Assembly: GCF_014199595.1 (NCBI RefSeq)
Contig: NZ_JACHNX010000001.1
Span: 496,001 to 560,000, forward strand
Origin: Sphingomonas yabuuchiae
GTDB lineage: Bacteria; Pseudomonadota; Alphaproteobacteria; Sphingomonadales; Sphingomonadaceae
Reading direction: 5' to 3'
DNA: 64,000 nt
Position numbers and translations under genes: made by a program. Below are positions 7,087-15,130 of the stretch, piece by piece (within the stretch, counting starts at the first letter, position 1; each line of letters starts with the position of its first letter). The notes under the pieces were generated by a model. It worked only from the letters and a program-made list of their open reading frames with translations, did no database searches and was not told the origin of the DNA.

Positions 7087-8328
7087 TCACGGCCTTGGTG
7101 CCGTCAGCAGCTTTGCCTTGGCAGCCTGGAACTCCTGTTCCGTCAGCGCACCGCTCGCCTTGAGCTGGGCGAGCTTCGCCAGCTCGTCGCTCAGCGAAGG
7201 CGCGGCCGCCAGCGACGATGGAGCGCCCGAAGGAAGCGTCGCGGTGGCGAACGAGGCCGGGGCCTGCGGAAGCAGCTTAGCGGAGTTGCCGCACTGAGCG
7301 GAGACGATGTCGTAGTCGCGTCCCGAACCCATGTCGGCGTAGAGCGTGCCGCCGGACTGGTCCATGACGACTACGAAGGCGGTCGATCCCGTGTAGCCGC
7401 CCATCCGGTTGCGTGCGTTGACGAGTCCGCACGTCCAATAGCCTTCGATGCGCTTGCTCAGAAGCGGCTTCCAAGTCCCGTAGAGGAAGCCCCGCGGCCA
7501 TTCGATGCGTGCGGAATCCGGGTCGATGAGCCGAGCGCGAAGCGCCTGCTCGCCGTTGCGACGGAACAGGTCCCAGTCGGGTTCGGACTTGGCGAAGGTC
7601 GTCTCGTCGCCCGGCCACCGGCTCGCGAGATCGGCGATTTCCCGGAACCGCGTGGCACCCACGCTCTGCGTGATCGAGGCCTGCATCGCGCGAAGGTTCT
7701 GAGCGACGCGGACTCGTGATGCTGGAAGGTAGGTCGCATCCTCGACCGCCATGCGCATGGCCTGAAAGTTGGCTTCGCCGATCACGGTGTCGTCTGGCTT
7801 ACGGGACAGGGCCGCACACCGCGCGCGCAGCGCCGCTCCGCCGAATCCCAGGTTCACAGGACGCGCGAAGGTCGCGGCGCAATCATCGAACCTGCCGGCG
7901 GCCGCCTGGTCCAGCCCGAGCACGTAGGCCTCCATGACGGGTCGGCTGTTGACGCAGGTGATCTGGATGGCGCGCGTGCCGCCGCCGCGGCTGACCGTTG
8001 CCGGAATGTTCGCGTCGGGCGCGACGGTGCGCAGCACGGCGATCACGTCGTTCGGGGTCTTGTCGGCAAGATCGACGCCGTTGACCGAAAGGACCCTGTC
8101 GCCCGGCACGAAGGAGGATCCCGGGAAGGTGCGCGTGACGACGTTATCGCCTTGGATCTCGGCGTTCGTGGCGCAGCGGTCCTTGGGCTCGCCGGCGGCT
8201 CTAAGCAGCGCGACCGAAGACTTCGCCTCGGTCTTCAGCTGGTTCCTGTCCTGGGCGGTGGCCGCCGACGATGCGGCGATGGCGGACAAGGCGCATGCCG
8301 CTCCAAAGATGTTGATCGAACGTCGCAT
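7087..8328 (-). CDS. Secreted protein with PDZ domain and C-terminal SHOCT motif
   Basis: ATG 8328 is chosen because GGGGAGACGAC precedes it; the longer frame to 8463 has no such site. The 413-residue product begins with a signal peptide (MRRSINIFGAACALSAIAAS). It has a PDZ-like unit near residues 60-120 (GSSFVPGDRVLSVNGVDLAD, then DVIAVLR), a middle domain I do not recognise, and ends with a SHOCT-type helix pair (SDELAKLAQLKASGALTEQEF). SHOCT modules occur at the ends of many bacterial proteins and probably mediate oligomerisation. No protease triad is visible, so it is not an HtrA. It converges with the thermonuclease gene across a 96-bp gap and diverges from the HNH nuclease gene. Confidence 0.75.
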   Translation of the reverse strand: MRRSINIFGAACALSAIAASSAATAQDRNQLKTEAKSSVALLRAAGEPKDRCATNAEIQGDNVVTRTFPGSSFVPGDRVLSVNGVDLADKTPNDVIAVLRTVAPDANIPATVSRGGGTRAIQITCVNSRPVMEAYVLGLDQAAAGRFDDCAATFARPVNLGFGGAALRARCAALSRKPDDTVIGEANFQAMRMAVEDATYLPASRVRVAQNLRAMQASITQSVGATRFREIADLASRWPGDETTFAKSEPDWDLFRRNGEQALRARLIDPDSARIEWPRGFLYGTWKPLLSKRIEGYWTCGLVNARNRMGGYTGSTAFVVVMDQSGGTLYADMGSGRDYDIVSAQCGNSAKLLPQAPASFATATLPSGAPSSLAAAPSLSDELAKLAQLKASGALTEQEFQAAKAKLLTAPRP

Positions 8329-8615
8329 GTCGTCTCCCCCGTCTCGCCGTCCCCACGGCGAAGCCATGCAATCGCGGGTGGCGCAGGCGCTTGTCAACAC
8401 GCGACTGACCGTTTGGCGTTTGCAAAGACGGCATCGCCGGGTTCTCGATGCCGTCGCATCCAACGAGCATGGTGCGCACGCTGAGCAGGCATCTTCGTTC
8501 TCGATCGCTCGGGCCTCGGTACGGCCCGGATATCGTCCAGCTGCGAAGGTTGCCCTTGCGCGGCAGCTCCTCTTTGCCTGATGTTCTCGAATGATTTCGC
8601 TGGGAGGTGCGTCAC

Positions 8616-9524
8616 GTGAAGGGGGTGTTCGAGATCAGCGGATCTTCGCGTTACGACGACCTCATCGCCGAGCGCTATCACTTCCCCAGCGTTTACCTGC
8701 GGGCTGCCACGGCCTGTGTGCAAGACTGGATCGTCTATCGCGAAACGGGTTCCGGCGGCGGTCGGAAGGCCTACGTCGCCACCGCATTCGTTGACCGGAT
8801 CGACGCCGCCTCAGCCGGCATGCACTATGCGCGCGTGTCGCGGTTCGTCGAGTTCGACCGGCCCGTGCCCTACCGCGATGACGGTGGACGCTTCGCGGAG
8901 CGCATGCTGCGCGATCTCGAAAATCCGGCGTTTGCGGGACGGGCGCTTCGCGGTCGATCTGTACGACCGCTCGACGGGCCGGACTTCGCTGCGATCGTCG
9001 ATGCCGGCCTGTCCGACACTCTGTCTCCACAGCGCGCGATTCGTCTGGAACTCGACGCGGATCATATCGACCCAGCCACCGCAGCGCTGCTGTCGTCCGA
9101 GCCTTCGGAGCGGCGGGTCGAGCAGATGCTGGTCAACCGGAAGATCAGGGATGCTGCGTTCCGCGCCCACGTGCTCCATGCCTACGGCGACAGATGCGCC
9201 GTGACCGGTCTGCGCATGGTCAATGGAGGCGGGAAGGCGGAAGCGCAGGCCGCGCACATATGGTCCGTTGCGGACGGAGGGCCCGACGTCGTGCAGAACG
9301 GCATCGCACTTTCCGCGACGGCGCACTGGCTGTTCGACAGACATCTCATCAGCATCGGGGAGGGCTTCGACCTGCTGGTGTCCCATAACAAGGTGCCGTC
9401 GGAGCTCGTCCGGCTGTTCCCGTCGTCCGGCGTGCCCATCGGGTTGCCGGAGGATCCGAGACTGCGGCCGCATCCTGAATACGTCGCTCGGCACCGTGCT
9501 CGGTTCATGGGAGACGCCGTCTGA
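8616..9524 (+). CDS. HNH endonuclease (HNH_2 type) with an N-terminal putative recognition domain
   Basis: GTG 8616 has GGGAGG eight bases upstream; an alternative GTG at 8607 overlaps that site. The 302-residue protein has an N-terminal domain (about 1-90) resembling the PUA/EVE-like or B3-like modules of restriction proteins, and a C-terminal HNH_2 domain. The nuclease core includes YGDRCAVTG, AAHIWSVADGGPD and NGIALSATAHWLFDRHLISI. Here AAHIW supplies the first catalytic His, N-G-I-A-L the Asn, and H-W-L-F-D-R-H the metal-binding end. Such proteins are typical stand-alone restriction-like nucleases. The next gene, a methyltransferase-HNH fusion, starts inside its stop codon, so the two are translationally coupled and probably act together against foreign DNA. 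Confidence 0.85.
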   Translation: MKGVFEISGSSRYDDLIAERYHFPSVYLRAATACVQDWIVYRETGSGGGRKAYVATAFVDRIDAASAGMHYARVSRFVEFDRPVPYRDDGGRFAERMLRDLENPAFAGRALRGRSVRPLDGPDFAAIVDAGLSDTLSPQRAIRLELDADHIDPATAALLSSEPSERRVEQMLVNRKIRDAAFRAHVLHAYGDRCAVTGLRMVNGGGKAEAQAAHIWSVADGGPDVVQNGIALSATAHWLFDRHLISIGEGFDLLVSHNKVPSELVRLFPSSGVPIGLPEDPRLRPHPEYVARHRARFMGDAV

Positions 9525-11254
9525 ACGAGAGCGACCGTGTCATCGCCGCCTATGACGCGGCGGCCGGGGACCTTGCAGCCCGCTACGACGGGCTGGCAGG
9601 AGGCGCCTCGTTCAGCGGCATCAGCGCTTTGTTCCCATCGCGCGGCCTCGCGCTGGACGTTGGCGCCGGTTCCGGGCGTGACGCCCGATGGCTGCGTTCG
9701 CTCGGAATGTCGGTCGTCGCTGTCGAGCCGGCCGCCGGCTTCCGCCGACACGCCTCCGCAAACCCCGACGATGACATACGCTGGGTGGACGACCGTCTTC
9801 CCTCGCTGGACCGCGTCCACAGACTCGGGCTCGGCTTCGATCTGATACTACTGTCGGCAGTGTGGCAGCACGTCGCGCCAGCGGACAGGCAGCGCTCGTT
9901 CCGTAAGCTCGCGACCCTGCTGAAGCCGGGCGGCGTTCTGGCGATCACGCTCAGGTCGGGTCCGTCTCCTTCCGACCGCCCTATGCACGCAACGTCGGCC
10001 GCAGAAGTCGAGGGGCTCGCGCGATCGGTCGGTCTCGAGATCCTGAAGGTCGAGACCGCCTCGGACCTGCAGGGTCGAGCGGATGTGACGTGGTCGTCGG
10101 TGGCGATGCGCATGCCTGATGACGGAACGAGCGCGTTGCCGCTGATCCGCGGCATCGTGCTGGGAGACGACAAGTCGTCGACCTACAAGCTGGGCCTGCT
10201 TCGGGCAGTCGCCCGCGTGGCGGAACACGCCCCCGGTGCGGTGGCGCCCGTAGCCGGCCAAGCCGACGCCGTGGATCTGCCGCTTGGTTTGGTCGCGTTG
10301 TTCTGGATACGCATGTATCTCCCGCTCGTGCGGCTGGGGCTGCCGCAGGCCCCGAATAATCGCGGTCCCGACGGGCTCGGCTTCGCGAAGAACGGGTTTC
10401 GTCGGTTGCTGGCGGACGGCGTGGACGCGTCAGACCTTCGCGTCGGCGCCGTCTTCGATGCGGAGCGCGGTTCCGCGTTGGTGTCGGCGTTGTCGGAAGC
10501 CGCTTCGACGATTGCGAGCATGCCCGCGAACTTCACCCGTTTTCCCAACAGCGATCGCCGCGTGTTCGAGGTGGTGCGTGGTGGTGGCTCGCGTGCGGGC
10601 GGGTTGGAACTGACAGTCGCCGGATTGCGGCGCTGGGGTGCGATCGTGGTCCCGGGAGGACTCTGGCGCGCGCTGTCGCGGCACGGACCCTGGATCGATC
10701 CGATGCTCGTAGCGGAGTGGGCTCGGCTGACGCGCGGCTATGCGGATCGGATGAGCATTCCGGTCGAAACGGGCATCGTCGAGGCGGCGCTGGAATGGAG
10801 GGAACCGATACGGACTACTGCGATCGCGCGACTGGCTGCGGATCGGATCTTGGCGGAGGGCCGGCAGATCGAGTGCGTCTGGACCGGCCGGCCGCTTTCT
10901 TCCGTCAGGCTCGATGTAGATCACTGCCTTCCTTGGGCCGCATGGCCTTGCGGCGACCTGTGGAACCTCGGGCCGTGCGATTCCCGGGTCAATCGCCATG
11001 AGAAGCGGGACCGGCTGCCCTCGGCAGCGCTGCTTTCGCAGAGCCGTGAACGGATAATGCGCTGGTGGCAGGACGCCTACCTGTCGGATCCGGCACTCGC
11101 CGCGCGGTTCGGCAGGGAGGCGCTTGGCTCGTTGCCCGTGTCCGATGCTTTGGACGCCGCGGAAGTCTTCGCGGCTCTCGACTGGCGCCGACTGCGGCTC
11201 GCGCAGGACCAACAGCTTCCGGAGTGGTCTCGCCAGTTGCAGGATGTGACGTGA
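9521..11254 (+). CDS. Class I SAM methyltransferase fused to a C-terminal HNH nuclease domain
   Basis: The methyltransferase similarity begins before the first ATG (9629): residues from CTG 9521 onward (LNESDRVIAAYDAAAGDLAA) fit the family N-terminus, and GGGAG lies 8 bp before that CTG, so I choose CTG 9521 (577 residues), overlapping the HNH stop by 4 bp. Domain order: SAM-binding fold (LALDVGAGSGRDARWL, then VVAVEPA and LKPGGVLAITL), a middle region with DDKSSTYKLGLLRAVARV, and a C-terminal HNH domain (IECVWTGRPL, LDVDHCLPWAAWPCGDLWNL, SRVNRHEKRDRLPS). The DVDH and the N-x-x-x-K segment match HNH catalytic positions. The fold resembles small-molecule or general methyltransferases more than N6A DNA methylases, so the substrate is unknown. 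Fusion to a nuclease suggests a defence role. Confidence 0.75.
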   Translation: MNESDRVIAAYDAAAGDLAARYDGLAGGASFSGISALFPSRGLALDVGAGSGRDARWLRSLGMSVVAVEPAAGFRRHASANPDDDIRWVDDRLPSLDRVHRLGLGFDLILLSAVWQHVAPADRQRSFRKLATLLKPGGVLAITLRSGPSPSDRPMHATSAAEVEGLARSVGLEILKVETASDLQGRADVTWSSVAMRMPDDGTSALPLIRGIVLGDDKSSTYKLGLLRAVARVAEHAPGAVAPVAGQADAVDLPLGLVALFWIRMYLPLVRLGLPQAPNNRGPDGLGFAKNGFRRLLADGVDASDLRVGAVFDAERGSALVSALSEAASTIASMPANFTRFPNSDRRVFEVVRGGGSRAGGLELTVAGLRRWGAIVVPGGLWRALSRHGPWIDPMLVAEWARLTRGYADRMSIPVETGIVEAALEWREPIRTTAIARLAADRILAEGRQIECVWTGRPLSSVRLDVDHCLPWAAWPCGDLWNLGPCDSRVNRHEKRDRLPSAALLSQSRERIMRWWQDAYLSDPALAARFGREALGSLPVSDALDAAEVFAALDWRRLRLAQDQQLPEWSRQLQDVT

Positions 11255-11443
11255 AGGCGGCGGGGCGCATGAGCATTTCGTGTGTTGCGGCTCAGGACGT
11301 CATCTCTGATCTGCGGTTTCGCAGCGGAGGCGGCGCCCGACGCGGGATGTGACAAGATCCTCCCAGGAACGTCGGATAGTTATGAAAAGCGAGGACATGT
11401 GGGAGATCATGATCCCACGACCGGGCAGGAAAAGGAGCTGACG

Positions 11444-11845
11444 ATGCCGCGCACCTGGACGAAGACTGATGCGTTCGCGCATTTCGGCACGACGCTGACC
11501 AATGCACGATGGAGTTGGTCGGGCATCGCGCTTGACGGCTCGGTGGTGGCACTGGTCCTATGGCAGGACGTGGTGAAGGGGCGCGACGGCCGCTTGACCT
11601 ATTTCGACGACGAGGATCTCGATGCCGAATGGCGGCGACGACCGGGACACACGGAACGGGTGCGTCATCTCGCGATCTGCCGCGACCGGCACGATGGTCG
11701 CTTCCGGGCCGTGATCGCTCGCGCCGTGGACGTCACCGCGGACCCGCGCGACATCGCGTCCTGTCATCCGCAGGAGGGCGTGTGGTGGAGACTCGACGAG
11801 TTCGACGAAGCGACCGGCGCCTTCCGTGCGCACGTCGAACGCTGA
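11444..11845 (+). CDS. Conserved hypothetical protein next to the methyltransferase-HNH gene
   Basis: ATG 11444 is preceded by AAAGGAGCTGACG, a strong ribosome binding site; the upstream extension to 11282 is unlikely. The 133-residue cytosolic protein shows RTWTKTDAFAHFGTTLTNAR, GIALDGSVVALVLWQD, HLAICRDRHDGRFRAVIARA and WWRLDEFDEATGAF. I recall similar proteins as companions of restriction-type nucleases and phage or island genes, but no function is known. Its compact, aromatic-rich sequence suggests a single small domain. It lies 189 bp after the fusion gene with its own ribosome binding site. Confidence 0.65.
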   Translation: MPRTWTKTDAFAHFGTTLTNARWSWSGIALDGSVVALVLWQDVVKGRDGRLTYFDDEDLDAEWRRRPGHTERVRHLAICRDRHDGRFRAVIARAVDVTADPRDIASCHPQEGVWWRLDEFDEATGAFRAHVER

Positions 11846-11966
11846 TCCAAGGGCAGCATCTCACCGCTTACCTGTGCGCTCCGCAACATTCGGTATCTCC
11901 GACACCCCATGCGTCGGTAAGCCGGGATACCGGGGCAACTGCCCACGCGGCAGTCCGTCGTCAGGA

Positions 11967-12533
11967 CTATTTGAACGGGTCTTTTGGAATGTGGGAAAAG
12001 CGATCGCGTTCACGCTGTTTGGCGGCTTCGTCACCGCGAAGATAGGTCCAGCAGCGATTAAAGGCTTCCACGGCGGCGCCGGAACCCTTGAGGCTCAGGC
12101 TATCAACGGTCACCGCTCCCTTCGTCACCTTGAAGTTAGAGCTCTTCGCGAATAGCGGCAGGAATTCGCTGGCCGGGAACGCCGACATCAATCCCTTTCG
12201 GATGCTGTCCTCGGTGCCGATTGCCTTGCGGTCGTAATACGATCCGCCCAACAGGTATTCGACTTCGTATTCCTCGTCCTTCTTAATCGACCAGTTGTAG
12301 TTGTCCACGATGACCACGATCATTTCGGGATTGCTGAGGTAGCGGAACAGTAGCAGTCGCGTGTCGCCCGACCCCTCGTATTCCTCCAGCATGCCGCAGA
12401 AACCGCTGTTCGGTTTTTCCGCATCGCTTTCCTGAGCGGATATGTCGAAGCCGCCCGCGTTTCCGAAGTCGCGCGCCATCGCTGGCGACACGACAGTCAC
12501 CGCCGCAACGGTCGCTGCCAGCCAAAACTTCAT
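11967..12533 (-). CDS. Secreted hypothetical protein
   Basis: Start ATG 12533 has GGAAAAG upstream. The 188-residue product has a clear signal peptide (MKFWLAATVAAVTVVSPAMA, then RDFG). The mature part shows CGMLEEYEGSGDTRLLLFRY, IVVIVDNYNWSIKKDEEYEV and VEAFNRCWTYL; two Cys residues could form a disulfide. It resembles uncharacterised periplasmic proteins with a small beta-sandwich, but I recognise no named family. It diverges from the TM/FxLYD-like protein at 12656 across 122 bp, so the two may share a control region. Confidence 0.6.
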   Translation of the reverse strand: MKFWLAATVAAVTVVSPAMARDFGNAGGFDISAQESDAEKPNSGFCGMLEEYEGSGDTRLLLFRYLSNPEMIVVIVDNYNWSIKKDEEYEVEYLLGGSYYDRKAIGTEDSIRKGLMSAFPASEFLPLFAKSSNFKVTKGAVTVDSLSLKGSGAAVEAFNRCWTYLRGDEAAKQRERDRFSHIPKDPFK

Positions 12534-12655
12534 CTTTTCCAAGGTCTCTGCCCCACCCAAGAGTGAAGGCTCGCTATAGCAGGTAGTTGATCGGCCGCCA
12601 GAACTGGGCGATCATTCCTTTGAAGGGCTTTATGGGGTCGAGACTGGGGGATGTC

Positions 12656-13660
12656 GTGACGAGCAACAAGAATCTTGGATTGGCGGGCGCCGCAGTGCTG
12701 ATCGTGGGACTGTTCTGCCCGATCGTCACGCTGCCGTTTCTTGGCAACGTCAACATCTTCAATGATGGCACGAACCTGATCGCGTTGGTGCTGCTCGCTA
12801 TCGCCGTCATCGGCGGCGCCATGGCGCTCAACGGACGCGAACACGACACGTTGTGGCCCGGTGTCGCGGGAGCCGTGATACTCGTCTACCACTTCGCCAC
12901 CCTGCAGTACCGATTGTCCCAGATTCGCAGCAGCATGGACGAGTTGAAGGACAATCCGTTCGCTGGCCTCGCTAAGACGGCGGTCGGCGCGATTCAACTT
13001 CAATGGGGATGGCTCGTGCTCGCAGCCGGCGCAGGCCTGCTGGTCTATGCGGGCATCAGGGCACGTCGGGAGCTGGAGCAGCCACTGACCGCGCTTCCGG
13101 ACAGTCCGGCGAAGACGGTCGCCGGCATCTCGACCCTGCTGGCAGTCGGCGTGATCGGCTGGACCATCGCGGGGGGCAACATCAAGACGGCAGGCAGCGA
13201 TACCGGCCAGAATGCGTCAGGCCTGTCGAGCACGATATCGGATGGCGTGGGATTGCCAAGCGTCGAAGCGGAAGGGCCGGGCCCTGAGGAGGCTGCGTAT
13301 ATCCGGAACAATCTCAAGCTCTACGACCTCGAGACCAAATACTATGAGAGCATGCTGGACGGACGCGTTCCCGGTGTGGATTTCAAGATCAAGAACAATG
13401 GCGGCCGCACGCTGAACCGGGTGAAGGTCAAGGTGGTGTTTCAGGATTCACAGGGAAAGCCGATCGCAGAAGAGGAATACAGCCCGGTTTGGGTGGTTGA
13501 AAACAGCTATTCCAGCGATAACAACACCCCGCTGCGTCCGAACTACATCTGGCAGAATGAGAAAGATCATTTCTACAACGCCAAGAGTGTCCCATCCGAG
13601 TGGGCCGAGGGGAAGGCCACAGCAACCATCACTGACATCGAGTTTGCGCCGCGTAAGTGA
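12656..13660 (+). CDS. Multi-TM membrane protein with a C-terminal FxLYD-like domain
   Basis: GTG 12656 follows TGGGGGATGTC; ATG 12632 in the same frame is an alternative. The 334-residue product has about five hydrophobic segments in its first 170 residues (for example LGLAGAAVLIVGLFCPIVTL, LIALVLLAIAVIGGAMAL, WLVLAAGAGLLVYAGI, ISTLLAVGVIGWTI). It then has an extracytoplasmic domain of about 120 residues with VDFKIKNNGGRTLNRVKVKV, VFQDSQGKPIAEEEYSP and ATITDIEFAP. The latter pattern (F-x-I-K-N-x-G-x-R-T-L, V-x-V-x-F-x-D) resembles the FxLYD/DUF3426-type immunoglobulin-like fold of membrane-bound bacterial proteins. Its function is unknown. Confidence 0.6.
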   Translation: MTSNKNLGLAGAAVLIVGLFCPIVTLPFLGNVNIFNDGTNLIALVLLAIAVIGGAMALNGREHDTLWPGVAGAVILVYHFATLQYRLSQIRSSMDELKDNPFAGLAKTAVGAIQLQWGWLVLAAGAGLLVYAGIRARRELEQPLTALPDSPAKTVAGISTLLAVGVIGWTIAGGNIKTAGSDTGQNASGLSSTISDGVGLPSVEAEGPGPEEAAYIRNNLKLYDLETKYYESMLDGRVPGVDFKIKNNGGRTLNRVKVKVVFQDSQGKPIAEEEYSPVWVVENSYSSDNNTPLRPNYIWQNEKDHFYNAKSVPSEWAEGKATATITDIEFAPRK

Positions 13661-13710
13661 CGATGTCCAAACTTGTCGATTTGCGGAGTCGAGCGTAAGC
13701 GGCTTCGAGG

Positions 13711-14038
13711 CGCAGCGACGCTAATGGGCTGCGCTGGCGAGATGCGACCAGCGAGTATGGACCGAAAAAGAAGCTGTATAATCGGTGGAAGCGTTGGGGC
13801 GAGGCTGGCGTGTTCACGCGAATGGTGTAAGGTCTAGCTACTACTGGCGCCGAGCCGCAGACGGTCATGATCGACGCCACTTACCTAAAGGCATGCCGCA
13901 CGGCATCGAGCCTGCGAGTTAAAAGGGGATTTTGGCCGCATGAAGGACTGGCGCCGCGTTGCCACCCCCTACGACCGCTGCCCAACCGCCTTCTTCTCGG
14001 CCATCGCCCTCGCTGCCACCGTTAACTTCTGGCTGTGA
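13711..14038 (+). pseudogene. Degenerate IS5-family transposase with internal deletion
   Basis: Fragments of an IS5/IS427-type DDE transposase appear in changing frames: NGLRWRDATSEYGPKKKLYN followed by RWKRWGEAGVF, then (after a stop) TVMIDATYLKACRTASSLRV, and finally MKDWRRVATPYDRCP and FFSAIALAATVNFWL ending at TGA 14036-14038. The middle of the gene, including most of the catalytic domain, is missing between the SSLRVKRG part and the C-terminal WRRVATRYDR part. The element is inactive. No clean terminal inverted repeats are apparent. It marks past insertion within the island between the hypothetical pair and the CBASS locus. Confidence 0.75.
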
Positions 14039-14104
14039 TCAACAAGTCCTGACCCTATTAACGGCAACCTCCCATATACGGGCACGTTGCGCGCCGAAGG
14101 CTAC

Positions 14105-14641
14105 TCAATACGGAGCGAAGCGGCGATAGACGTTGGCGAGGCGCAGGCTCATAGCATGGGCGCTTACGTTAAAGCGCGTCGCGAGCTGCTTCACCTGTTG
14201 ATCATCATCGATCGCGTCGACCCCGCCGCAGGCGTCCAGCATGCGCTTGGGCATCAGTAGGGATGCGGCGAAGAAGTTCGCCTCGATCTCCTCGACGTCC
14301 CTCGCCAACGATGACGCGTCGTTGCGATAGTTGACGCGATACCCGTGGTCCACGTGCTCCACGATCCCCTCATGCAGCAGGAAGTGGCCGAACTCGTGTG
14401 CGATGGTGAAGCGCTGCCTGACGGCCGGATGACTGCCGTTGACCCCGATGATGCTGCTACTTCCGTTCCGGACCAGAAGTCCTGAAACGTCTTCGAGATC
14501 GCCCTTCTGAAGACTGATCCCACGGCGGTGGATCATGGCCTCCACTGGGACCGGTGGCGCATCGCCGATGCCGTCCGCGTCAAGCAGTTCGTCGACCATC
14601 CGCTCGATTCTGCCGTAACGGGCGCGACGGAACGTACTCAC
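14105..14641 (-). CDS. ImmA/IrrE-family zinc metallopeptidase, CapP-like
   Basis: The 178-residue protein carries the family's HEFGH zinc motif in RFTIAHEFGHFLLHEG and a downstream acidic helix VEEIEANFFAASLLMP, where the third ligand Glu lies; both are typical of ImmA/IrrE (DUF955) proteases. These enzymes usually cleave a partner XRE-type repressor. The partner gene lies directly upstream and overlaps by 4 bp (ATGA), and the pair diverges from a CBASS operon. CapH/CapP pairs, in which the protease cleaves the HTH repressor of a CBASS operon after DNA damage, are known, so I infer this role. No extra sensor domain is visible in this short version. Confidence 0.8.
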   Translation of the reverse strand: MSTFRRARYGRIERMVDELLDADGIGDAPPVPVEAMIHRRGISLQKGDLEDVSGLLVRNGSSSIIGVNGSHPAVRQRFTIAHEFGHFLLHEGIVEHVDHGYRVNYRNDASSLARDVEEIEANFFAASLLMPKRMLDACGGVDAIDDDQQVKQLATRFNVSAHAMSLRLANVYRRFAPY

Positions 14642-14958
14642 CGCGAAACACTCCCGCCGATGGGTGTCAATCGTGACAGAAGCGCCGTTGCCCGTCCGTC
14701 CCCAACGCGTACGTCAGTTCGAACGTCATGCTCGCCATTCACGGCACCGGCGATCAGCAGTTCACACGCATCCGTCTTCAGCGCTCTCGCGACATCCACC
14801 AACTGGTGCAGCAGTATCGCCTGCCCACCGTTCTCGATATTCGTGATGGAACTTCTGGAAAGACCGGTCTCCGCAGCAAGCATGGCTTGCGTGAGTCCGA
14901 TGGCCCCGCGCCGCGCGCGGATGGCCGCGCCTACCCGGGCATAGATGTCAGCCGCCAT
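14638..14958 (-). CDS. XRE-type HTH repressor, CapH-like
   Basis: The 106-residue product has an N-terminal XRE helix-turn-helix (ARVGAAIRARRGAIGLTQAM, LAAETGLSRSSITNIENGGQ) over about residues 5-65, followed by a 40-residue tail that could hold the oligomerisation segment cleaved by the protease. The gene overlaps the metallopeptidase gene by 4 bp and stands divergent to the patatin gene of the CBASS locus with a 172-bp intergenic region that contains an inverted repeat. The arrangement is that of CapH repressors controlling CBASS. Autoregulation plus repression of the operon is the expected mode; the sequence shows only the layout. Confidence 0.8.
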   Translation of the reverse strand: MAADIYARVGAAIRARRGAIGLTQAMLAAETGLSRSSITNIENGGQAILLHQLVDVARALKTDACELLIAGAVNGEHDVRTDVRVGDGRATALLSRLTPIGGSVSR

Positions 14959-14994
14959 GAACCATCTCCCGCATGCGGGGGTAATGAATCATGC

Positions 14995-15017
14995 CAAGGT
15001 GGAAGTCAAACACCTTG
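14995..15017. promoter_or_regulatory. Candidate CapH operator: inverted repeat CAAGGTG-N9-CACCTTG
   Basis: Perfect 7-bp arms (CAAGGTG at 14995-15001, CACCTTG at 15011-15017) are separated by nine bases in the region between the divergent repressor and CBASS genes. The right arm overlaps a TTGACG hexamer (15015-15020) facing the CBASS operon, so binding would block a promoter there. It is the only clear palindrome I see in this gap. The assignment to the HTH protein is inference. Confidence 0.5.
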
Positions 15018-15130
15018 ACGCGCCCGAAATCAACGAAATTGCTATCCTGGGCTGTAGCGGCGTTGCCAATCTGGTTGTCATTATTCTTAACATCGCGTAA
15101 ATCCGACTGGGAAGCGGCAGGAGCGATTCG

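Noticed and set aside
7087..8328. HtrA-type protease because of the PDZ unit
   Set aside because: No trypsin-like His-Asp-Ser motifs are visible; only PDZ and SHOCT can be supported.
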